A DNA stretch of 35,507 bases, taken from assembly GCA_905182475.1 (NCBI GenBank), contig CAJJBR010000037.1, positions 1 to 35,507 on the forward strand, read 5' to 3'. The position numbers and the translations under genes were made by a program. The notes beneath the pieces are model-generated. The model searched no databases, was not told the DNA's origin, and was given only the letters and a program-made list of their open reading frames with translations. Of the stretch, positions 1-6,824 are shown one piece after another. Positions within the stretch are counted from its first letter, which is position 1. Each line of letters opens with the position of its first letter. Source of the DNA: Akkermansiaceae bacterium (GTDB lineage Bacteria > Verrucomicrobiota > Verrucomicrobiia > Verrucomicrobiales > Akkermansiaceae).

Positions 1-35
1 GGTGTCAAATGTCCCGTTCTTCATCGCACTAGCCG

Positions 36-350
36 TCATCGGGGCAAGCGACACGTGCCATCGGATGGCGACTTCTCTACGAATTTCACCTTCCTGGATC
101 TATCATCGATCGATTTTACCTGTTCGCACATCACGAAACCCGTCAACGACGAGGAATCGGGGACAGCGATGTGAAACGGACTTCTTCGGTTCGTGTTCGT
201 AATCGGGCAGCAGATCGCCATTCGTGTTCCCAGATTAAAAGCGTTAACGCTCACCACTAGCGCTGGACCGCGCCCCATCTGCTCATGACCTGCCTGTGGA
301 TCGAATGTCAAAACGACGAAATCTCCCTGAGCGGGAATATAAACGCCCAC
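36..350 (-). pseudogene. mazF: MazF/PemK-family toxin, probably inactive
   Basis: MazF-type mRNA interferases cut RNA and are held inactive by MazE. The 104-residue product shows the family core: YIPAQGDF, FDPQAGHEQ, PALVVS, PIT (Thr51) and the VKSID segment. I chose the GTG start at 350 because it overlaps the antitoxin-like stop codon as TAGTG, the arrangement of classical mazEF. Two features suggest decay. The arginine before the PA(L/V)V motif (HRPAVVL in E. coli MazF, Arg29, catalytic) is glycine here (RGPALVV, Gly28). The C-terminal helix after KSPSD is replaced by a short unrelated tail. The family assignment is firm; the loss of activity is inferred from my manual alignment. Confidence 0.75.
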
Positions 351-394
351 TACCAGACCTCCTTGCCCTGAGGCTCTTCTTCCTCGCCCAAGGT
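350..394 (-). pseudogene. mazE: MazE antitoxin C-terminal remnant
   Basis: In the frame overlapping the toxin start, the last codons read LGEEEEPQGKEVW followed by TAG. This resembles the conserved MazE ending (DWGEPKDKEVW in E. coli). An in-frame TGA lies directly upstream at 395-397, and the sequence beyond it belongs to an unrelated chimeric ORF on the other strand. Only the extreme tail of the antitoxin therefore survives. The match is short, so the call rests on the motif, the TAGTG overlap with the toxin start, and the position. Confidence 0.55.
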
Positions 395-500
395 TCAGAG
401 GTCCAGTCACGCGCTGCGGAGAGGGCGATCCGCTTCCCTAGTCAATGTTCGTGAGACTCGGCCGTGCTGGGGGTCTGTCCCCTGATCCGAACTCTCGAAC

Positions 501-1082
501 ATGGCGAAGGGGGCTGAGGGAAAGTCGCTAATCGCCTGGAAAATTCGGGAAGAGACCTCGGTTCCACTCGCCTGGATCGCCGCAGAGCTTTCAATGGGTT
601 CGGCCTCCAATGTGTCGGCGCAGGTGAGGAGGATGGGCGAGAGGGTGGCCAAGCAGAGGAGGCTGCGTCGGCTACTTAAGGGGATGCGAGACGCGATGGA
701 ACAGCACGGCCACAGCTTCAATCGGGATTGGATCTTCGAGGGAGATCCTTCAAGTGCTGTTTTCCTCCGTAAGATCTTGGCCGAGGGCAAGCCCGACGCT
801 CTCGTCGGTGCCAATGATCCCATCGCCGCACTGCTCTTGCAGGGCTTAGCGAAAGCCAAGATCAACGTGCCGGGGGATATCCGCGTGGTCGGCTTCGACG
901 ACTGCGGTTTCGCGACCTTGGTATCTCCGCCGCTCACCACCATCCACCAACCCTGTCGCGAGATCGCGCTCGCCTGCTTCCGGACGATGGAGGGGCGCTT
1001 CGAAAACCCACTGCTGCCACCGAGAAGCAGCTCCCTGCCTGCGCAGTTGGTGATCCGCGAATCGTGCGGCGCTTACCTGTAG
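501..1082 (+). pseudogene. Chimeric ORF: RAYT transposase tail fused to LacI-type regulator tail
   Basis: The 193-codon ORF is a mosaic of two unrelated protein ends. Residues about 5-60 (GKSLIAWKIREETSVPLAWI, then AAELSMGS and KRLRRLLKG-like segments) match the C-terminal region of REP-associated tyrosine transposases, in which a wIA.rL.MGs helix-turn-helix motif follows the catalytic domain. Residues about 62-193 are the C-terminal half of a LacI/GntR-type sensor domain (GANDPIAALLLQGL, PGDIRVVGFDD, SPPLTTIHQP, and an ending LVIRESC). The junction lies near position 680. Neither part is complete: the transposase lacks its tyrosine domain and the regulator lacks its DNA-binding domain. It is probably a deletion scar rather than a functional gene. 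An in-frame TGA precedes the ATG at 483-485. Confidence 0.65.
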
Positions 1083-1138
1083 TTTCACGCGGACAGGCCA
1101 GGAAACAGGGTTCCTCCACTAGGGAGAGGAAAGAGTTT

Positions 1139-1284
1139 CAACCACAGATTTCACGGATTTTCACGGATGAAGACTTCTGGAAACGCCTGCAAAATCGACT
1201 TTTAGAAAGCGGACAGCATCCAAGATCCAAAGGACTCGATCTTTCTTGCTCTTATCCGTGAAAATCCGAGCAATCAGTGGTCAA
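1139..1284. repeat. Imperfect inverted repeat (REP-like), long loop
   Basis: The left arm (1139-1172) contains CCACAGATTTCACGGATTTT followed by CACGGATGAAG. The right arm (about 1250-1284) reads on the opposite strand as CCACTGATTGCTCGGATTTT followed by CACGGATAAGAG. The arms share most positions over roughly 33 bases and flank about 80 bases of unrelated sequence. The left arm also contains TTTCACGGAT twice in tandem. Similar CCACAGATT...CACGGAT repeats are scattered in many bacterial genomes. The adjoining RAYT-transposase fragment fits a REP/BIME-type element, but that link is inference. Confidence 0.6.
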
Positions 1285-1344
1285 AAATATAGTTGAAACG
1301 GCGGAGCCTCCTTGGTGTAGGAACCCTGTGTGCCACCAAAAGAG

Positions 1345-1384
1345 CCCCCCCACTTTGCCCGCGACGGCGGGCAAAGTGGGGGGG
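1345..1384. repeat. Perfect 18-bp stem hairpin
   Basis: The arm CCCCCCCACTTTGCCCGC (1345-1362) is exactly complementary to 1367-1384 across a GACG loop, giving a very stable palindrome. No T-run follows it on either strand, so it does not look like a standard rho-independent terminator. It could still block transcripts coming from both sides, since it lies between convergent ORFs. Together with the nearby transposase remnant, a REP-type element is the simplest reading. Confidence 0.7.
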
Positions 1385-1584
1385 GCGGAGCGGAGGTGGC
1401 TGCTTTTTGTAGCCCACTGACCATGAGCTCCAACGGGGTAAACCCATTGGGGGCTTTGTCTGACCATCACACTAATCCCGTGCCATTCTTGCCCGTCCTC
1501 GTGAAACCGCCGTTGAGAGGGGAGAAAGGGGGGTGATCTATGCAGCGGACAGTCCTTGTGGACATCAAGGTCGACTGGAATCGC

Positions 1585-2847
1585 TTATTTGTCTTTCGCC
1601 GTTTCCGCTTGGTGGTCTTCGGGCATGGGCGCGTCGATCTTCGGGGCCAGCACAATTCGCATACCCGTAATCGTGTTGAAATCAAAGTTGAACGGAGTGC
1701 TGCTTCTTGCGGCGCTTCGCAAATTCATGTAATGCTCATGTTCGTCGGCCTTGTCTTCGGCCTTTTCGCCCTTCTTCAGTCGGGGCAGCCTGAGCAGATG
1801 GCAGCCGCCGCGGACGACTTTTTCGTCCACCAAGACTTCCTGGCTTGCTTCATTTTCAAAGTTCACCGGATCCACCAGAACTTTCTTGTCCGTCTTGTAC
1901 GGCGCGTAGGTGTCCAGGGTGTATTCATACACGTTGCCGTGCATGTCGTGTAGGCCAAACGCATTGGGCGTTCGTTCCTTGCCGATCGGACCTACCCGAT
2001 GACCATTGAATGCGAAGGTTCCAAGGTCTGCCAAAGCCGGCATTGATATTGTGTTGGCTTGTTGGGTCTTGGAATTGTTCTTGATCAAGGTAGCCAAATC
2101 TACGTCGGTATTGAAATAGCTCTTGGTCCCAGCGCGGCAGGCATATTCCCATTCCGCTTCGGTCGGGAGGCGATATTCATACCCTTCGGGCAGTCGGCCG
2201 GCCTGGCGTTCAAACTCGGTCAGCCGCTTGCAATACTTCACCGCCGTAGCCCAAGAGAACGTCTCCATGGGGTGATCCAGCAGAAACCCCAGATGTTCCG
2301 CCGCGCCCCACTTATGGCAATATGCGCCACCCACATGGAGCGGTCCATCCGACCGCTTCCAAGCGAAGAAATCATAATCGGGGATCGTCAAATAGTAGAA
2401 CTGACGCTGCGTGACTTCAAAGGCGCCCATATAAAAGGGCTTGGAGATCTTCACCTTGTGTTGCACTTCATCTGTGCGGCGGTAGCGCTCATCCTCCGGC
2501 GATCCCATGACAAACTCACCGGCGGGGATCCGTTTCATCTCCATCGCGGTAATCGGAACCGTCCATGTCTTTGCTTTGAGCGTTTTCATCCCCGCCACTT
2601 CCTTGGCCGACGATTTGGGCTGCTCGAAATAGAGATAGTGATTTTTCGCCAGTTTGGGCAGTTTGAAGTTGGGGTCGTCCAGCGATTGTTTGACGGTGGT
2701 TTCCTCGCCGAGTTTATGGATTCCATACTTGGCGGGGGTCATTTCCTGCGCCATCAGCGTATTGGCTGCGGCGCTCAGCATCACCAGTAGCAAAGCCACC
2801 TGGATGCAACGAACATTGTGTTGTCTTGTATTTATGAATGAGGACAT
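1585..2847 (-). CDS. Secreted FGE/SUMF1-domain protein
   Basis: The 420-residue protein begins with a signal peptide (hydrophobic core VALLLVMLSAAANTLMA, then Q). A formylglycine-generating-enzyme-type domain spans about residues 102-402: MKRIPAGEFVMGSP, HPMETFSWATAVKYC, YRLPTEAEWEYACRAGT, NAFGLHDMHGNVYEY, VVRGG and GMRIVL. True FGEs convert a sulfatase cysteine to formylglycine using a C-terminal cysteine pair after the RGG motif. Here the sequence after RGG is CHLLRLPRLKKG with no second cysteine, so that chemistry is doubtful and a binding or other SUMF1-fold role is more likely. No sulfatase gene is in the window. It follows the large metalloprotease gene by about 60 bases and is probably co-transcribed with it. 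Confidence 0.85.
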   Translation of the reverse strand: MSSFINTRQHNVRCIQVALLLVMLSAAANTLMAQEMTPAKYGIHKLGEETTVKQSLDDPNFKLPKLAKNHYLYFEQPKSSAKEVAGMKTLKAKTWTVPITAMEMKRIPAGEFVMGSPEDERYRRTDEVQHKVKISKPFYMGAFEVTQRQFYYLTIPDYDFFAWKRSDGPLHVGGAYCHKWGAAEHLGFLLDHPMETFSWATAVKYCKRLTEFERQAGRLPEGYEYRLPTEAEWEYACRAGTKSYFNTDVDLATLIKNNSKTQQANTISMPALADLGTFAFNGHRVGPIGKERTPNAFGLHDMHGNVYEYTLDTYAPYKTDKKVLVDPVNFENEASQEVLVDEKVVRGGCHLLRLPRLKKGEKAEDKADEHEHYMNLRSAARSSTPFNFDFNTITGMRIVLAPKIDAPMPEDHQAETAKDK

Positions 2848-2907
2848 CGTGTCACCTTTGTGCTTAGGTTTAGAGTGTATGGTGTATTCTGTTTGATCGC
2901 CTTGACC

Positions 2908-5900
2908 TTAGTTTTTGATGGTTCCATGCGTATGCAGATACCACTGTTTAAGTTCGGGCGTCAGCTTGTCGTATTCGCCGGACAAAATCCCTTCGACGCT
3001 CCAGAGGCCAATGTGTTTTGGCTCGGGTTTCGGGTTTTCTTTCGTGGGTTTGGCGACATTTGTTGCCGGTGTGGATACGGTAACGTCAGAACTTTTGACC
3101 CACGAATCCGGATCGTTGGTGAGTTTATTATTCAGCCTGAGGCCCTCCATGTTTTCCCCGCCAATTCCAAGGGCCGACCGGCTGTAGGCAGGCAGATATT
3201 TTCCGTCCAGATATCTACCATACGATTCGGCCCAATGGGTTTTCCACAGGGAGACTGCAAGCCTTTGGATCGAGGTAGCCTCATCGCTGCTCACGGCGGC
3301 CTTCTGATAAATCTCTTTCCACTCACGTTCCATGACCGCGCGTCGCTCCGGGGTTTGTTTTCCCATTGTGGGCAGAATCTCATCGACCCATTTCACGTAA
3401 TCGGGATCCCGACGAAGCAGTTGATGCAGTCGTATACCGATCTTGTTCTTCTCGAAGAACCCACCTTTACACATTTTATACTCCCACGTGTATTTCGCCG
3501 GCGATCCACCTAACTGATAGAATTTGTGAATCGACTTCGCCGACTCGCCGATGGCGTCGCCTCGCTTGGGATCCGCTCGTTTTTCCAGAAGCGCCAGAGT
3601 GGTGTCACCGACGAGGGGCGGTGCCTCCAGAGCAGGTGGGGCCAATGTATCGAATGCAACCACCCCGTCGGTATCGACATGGTTGTGCACCTTCGCGTAG
3701 ATCAACACCGAATCGAACAAGGCTTTGAGTTTGTTGTTCCCGTTCCGGTCGGCAGCGAGGGTGTTGTTGCGGATCACGTCCGGACCAAAGAGGTCACTGC
3801 AGCGGAAGGAGAATTTCTGCTCGGCGATCTTGTCCTTGTCCATCCAGACCGCGACGGTCTTTCCATCCGCTTCCACACGCAACCGAACCGGCTTGGAGCG
3901 AACCAAGGTCTTGCTTCCGGTCAGCTTGACCACGTCTTTTCCATCGACCACTGCCCTGAGCGAGAGCGTTCCGGTTTTGTCCACGCTCAAGGTCATGCAG
4001 TTGTCTTTATCCGTGCCGAGGTCAAAAATCATCCCGGCGACATTCGGCTCGACGATCAGCTTGGTCACGATGGTCGCCTCTGGCAAATCGACGGCAGAAT
4101 CGTGAAGTTGGGCATAGTGCGTGACACCATCAAACTGCAGCCCCGCCGTCGGTTCGTCGGTTCCGCCGTCATAGACAAGCGCCTGCGGTTTTCCGAAAAC
4201 AAAGCCGTTCATATTCGGGTAGGTGGGATGATTGTATTTTACAGAGAACTCATGGTATCGGTAGTAATCATCCAGATACACATTGTCAGCCTGCATCATG
4301 GCGTAGGCCGCCCAGACGCCGTCCTTGTTGAATCGCAGTTGCCCATAGCGCGGAGGTAAGGGGTTGCTGCTCATAATATCAAAATCGTTCGACGTGTTGG
4401 ATACGGGCAGGTGGTATCGGCTGAAACCACCGACCACCGTGTTGCCGGCCGCGACGGCGGTTCCGTAGAGCTTTGCGTTCTCTTTGACGACCGCGCTGTC
4501 TCGCACCACGGCAAACCCTTCGATGGACGCATGGTCCAACACCTTTGCTTTATCCAGCACCATCGCGTTGGGACCCACGTAGGCAGTCTCAGCCACCGTC
4601 GCTGTCTTGGCAACCAGTCCACCACCATTCTTGTGTCGAACCATTTCGGACGGATCGATGGAGCCAGCCGTCATGCCCGGGCCAAACTCTTCGGGCAAGA
4701 TCGCGGGCGTGCCCACCGTTGCGTGGTCCAGCTTGACCGTCCACGGATAAGTCGGCATGCGCTTGAGGCCCTGATTGTCGCCCTGAGACGGGTGTGGCGT
4801 TACTGCCGTCGGAGTCGCCGCGACCACCAGCCACAGAGACTTGTCATCGGGTTTGACATCAAACGTCTTGGAACCCTTGTTCCACAAATCGGAATATCGG
4901 CGAACCCCATCTGCCCCGACAGCCACGATGCAAACCCGCCAGTCGCTATAAACGGCTGGATCGTGCATTCCGGCAAAGTCCACCTCGACCGTCTTGGCGC
5001 CTTTTTCGGGAACCAAGCGGATGACGTTGAATCCGTACGGGTGCGGGGCAAAGTCAGCAGGGATTCTCCAGAGATTCTTCTTCGGATCAATCGGTTCCAG
5101 AACTTGTCGACCCGGTGCCAAATGCCCGTTATACAGTTCCCGCTCCCGCTGGAAATCAAGGGTCGCGGTGCGAGCGGCATATTCACCGAACAGATCGCCA
5201 AACTCTTCCACCGGTTTGCTGACCATCTTTACATCGGCATAATCGGTCAGCTTCCGCCGTTTGAACATTTCATAGGCGAGATGAATTGCAGATTGGCTGG
5301 AATGGGTATTCTGGTTGCCCGCGTACACCGGCAGCCGTGCGAACCAGAGGTGCCCCAGGGCGGGGTCTTCGCCCACCGCTGTGTAGAAGTGTGTGTATCC
5401 ATAGCGATTCATACCCGCGAAGACATTATGGAAGGGCGATGTGATTTGAGTACCTCCTCCGCCGCCAAACGCGGTGGCCTGGAGTGTGTCCGCCCAGGTT
5501 TCGCCACCCCCGTGGCGCACCCCATTGAGGAATTGCGCCATGTGTCCCCATTCATGCGCTCCGATCCCTGGTTCTCCATTACCGATATGCCATCCGCCTC
5601 CGCCGCCTTTGGTGCGCTTGCCATCAATCGTCGGTCCGCCCACGAACCAGCCAAACTTCTCGCGAGGCCCTGCCTTGTCAATTTGCGGCATGTGGAATCC
5701 GCCGTATTCATACACCAACCACATCGAATCGAACCAAGTGGCTTTCTTGAGGCGATCCAAGCGTCCCGCTTTCCGGTCGCCCATGGAATTGATCCAGGTG
5801 GTCCAGTGATCCGAATTTCCTGGCTCGGGATGCTCCGTCCCCGAAATAAAATAGAAGAGCTCCGATTCCGTAATCATGTGGCCGTTCTTCTCGCCGGGCT

Positions 5901-6627
5901 GCTTCGGATTGGGGTACTTTTTTTGGATCTGTTCCGGAACCACCCGCGCCTGTTCCTTGTGGCGGTTGGCTTTGATCTCGTCCATCGCAAGCATGTGTTG
6001 TTTGGCGACGAAGTCCTGATCGTCCTTGCTGAGGTGCCCGGGATCGATAGCCCGGGCTCGCCCGTCCGAGAATCGCAGAAGCAGTTTCGGTAGCCCGTAT
6101 TCGCCCTTGAACTCACCTTCGTCAATCGTGTAGCCAATGCTCCGGAACCCCGCCAGGTGGGCCTTGATCTTGCGGTTGTCGGTCTGATACTTCGCCGGAA
6201 CGCCGTTTTGCTTGTAGGCGTTTTCCGAGAAGGTCCATTCCCGAAGCGGCATACGCGGATCGACCTCCATGTAGTCAACGCCCATTCGGTTGGCGAATTG
6301 CACCACGCGCAGATTGTATTCGCCCGGTTTTTCGTTCGGCAGCGAGCCAACGAGCACTTTACGCAACTCGGTACCCTTCCGCAGTCCGCGTTCAGCGGGA
6401 ACTTGATAGCGGGAGTAATAGGGATAGGTTTTCGCTTTTTCGAAGGCTTGCTTGTCTTCCGCCAACTGTTTTTTTTGCTCAGCGATGATCTCTTTCACAT
6501 CCGCCTGCGTACGTTTGGGGGCGGCTTTTGATTTCTCGGCGGGCTTCTCTGCCGCGTGTAACGCACCACAGAGCGTTACGAGAATGGGAAAAGCGATCGC
6601 CGCCTGAATGGCTGCTTTGATATTCAT
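2908..6627 (-). CDS. Large secreted zinc-metalloprotease-like multidomain protein
   Basis: I chose the ATG at 6627 because it gives a clean signal peptide (MNIKAAIQAAIAFPILVTLC, then GALHAAEK). The frame stays open to ATGs at 6648 and 6675, which are possible alternatives. The product is about 1239 residues. A HEWGH motif lies at 358-362 with a candidate third zinc ligand (Glu376 in GGGETWAD), which indicates a gluzincin-like metalloprotease core that I cannot place in a named family with certainty. Residues about 671-734 show hexapeptide periodicity (ATVAETAYVGPNAMVLDKAK...), indicating a short left-handed beta-helix. Residues about 827-979 look like a LamG/concanavalin-type lectin domain. 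The N-terminal 70-210 region is shared with the truncated copy at 16817. Its likely role is extracellular or periplasmic breakdown of a glycoprotein or similar substrate, encoded beside a glycoside hydrolase. Confidence 0.8.
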   Translation of the reverse strand: MNIKAAIQAAIAFPILVTLCGALHAAEKPAEKSKAAPKRTQADVKEIIAEQKKQLAEDKQAFEKAKTYPYYSRYQVPAERGLRKGTELRKVLVGSLPNEKPGEYNLRVVQFANRMGVDYMEVDPRMPLREWTFSENAYKQNGVPAKYQTDNRKIKAHLAGFRSIGYTIDEGEFKGEYGLPKLLLRFSDGRARAIDPGHLSKDDQDFVAKQHMLAMDEIKANRHKEQARVVPEQIQKKYPNPKQPGEKNGHMITESELFYFISGTEHPEPGNSDHWTTWINSMGDRKAGRLDRLKKATWFDSMWLVYEYGGFHMPQIDKAGPREKFGWFVGGPTIDGKRTKGGGGGWHIGNGEPGIGAHEWGHMAQFLNGVRHGGGETWADTLQATAFGGGGGTQITSPFHNVFAGMNRYGYTHFYTAVGEDPALGHLWFARLPVYAGNQNTHSSQSAIHLAYEMFKRRKLTDYADVKMVSKPVEEFGDLFGEYAARTATLDFQRERELYNGHLAPGRQVLEPIDPKKNLWRIPADFAPHPYGFNVIRLVPEKGAKTVEVDFAGMHDPAVYSDWRVCIVAVGADGVRRYSDLWNKGSKTFDVKPDDKSLWLVVAATPTAVTPHPSQGDNQGLKRMPTYPWTVKLDHATVGTPAILPEEFGPGMTAGSIDPSEMVRHKNGGGLVAKTATVAETAYVGPNAMVLDKAKVLDHASIEGFAVVRDSAVVKENAKLYGTAVAAGNTVVGGFSRYHLPVSNTSNDFDIMSSNPLPPRYGQLRFNKDGVWAAYAMMQADNVYLDDYYRYHEFSVKYNHPTYPNMNGFVFGKPQALVYDGGTDEPTAGLQFDGVTHYAQLHDSAVDLPEATIVTKLIVEPNVAGMIFDLGTDKDNCMTLSVDKTGTLSLRAVVDGKDVVKLTGSKTLVRSKPVRLRVEADGKTVAVWMDKDKIAEQKFSFRCSDLFGPDVIRNNTLAADRNGNNKLKALFDSVLIYAKVHNHVDTDGVVAFDTLAPPALEAPPLVGDTTLALLEKRADPKRGDAIGESAKSIHKFYQLGGSPAKYTWEYKMCKGGFFEKNKIGIRLHQLLRRDPDYVKWVDEILPTMGKQTPERRAVMEREWKEIYQKAAVSSDEATSIQRLAVSLWKTHWAESYGRYLDGKYLPAYSRSALGIGGENMEGLRLNNKLTNDPDSWVKSSDVTVSTPATNVAKPTKENPKPEPKHIGLWSVEGILSGEYDKLTPELKQWYLHTHGTIKN

Positions 6628-6735
6628 CTGTTTCGTTGGGCTTCTCATGATTGCTAGGAATTGGTTACCAGGCATTTGCTGTTGGGGTGGCGTCCTTGAG
6701 GGGAGGGGAGGGCGGAGAGCGGAGGGATGGCCGGG

Positions 6736-6822
6736 CTACCTCCGGCGGCAATTCGCGAGCGGCGCTAGCAGTAAGGCGGCCAGAAAAGAGAGGGAACTCA
6801 GAGATGATTTGGATGGATGCAT
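6736..6822 (-). pseudogene. Signal-peptide remnant of a lost secreted gene
   Basis: An ATG sits two bases past the stop of the glycoside hydrolase gene and opens 28 codons. Their product looks like an ideal signal peptide: a Ser/Lys n-region followed by LSFLAALLLAPLAN. It then hits CRRR and a stop. No mature protein follows before the next gene. The simplest reading is the 5' end of a secreted enzyme gene, perhaps a sulfatase or hydrolase, that was deleted. A genuine small peptide is possible but less likely. Confidence 0.4.
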
Positions 6823-6824
6823 GG

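Larger units (their letters stand above)
1083..1584. other. Non-coding stretch between convergent ORFs
   Basis: About 500 bases separate the chimeric ORF from the end of the FGE-like gene. I see no convincing coding sequence on either strand. It holds the two inverted repeats listed separately. Positions 1386-1584 contain nothing else I can interpret, and no T-rich intrinsic terminator is evident. Confidence 0.6.

Noticed and set aside
2..202. Short plus-strand frame at the left edge
   Set aside because: Antisense to the MazF-like gene, whose motifs are clear.
1457..1463. TGTCTGA near 1457 as another copy of the operator
   Set aside because: No second half-site occurs 21 bases downstream and the CCGCATA spacer is absent.
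1540..1953. A 137-codon plus-strand frame at the end of the FGE-like gene
   Set aside because: Antisense to the conserved SUMF1 domain, with no family features.
4411..6093. A 560-codon plus-strand frame inside the metalloprotease gene
   Set aside because: Shadow of the minus-strand gene, which has a signal peptide, a zinc motif and domain repeats; the plus frame shows none.
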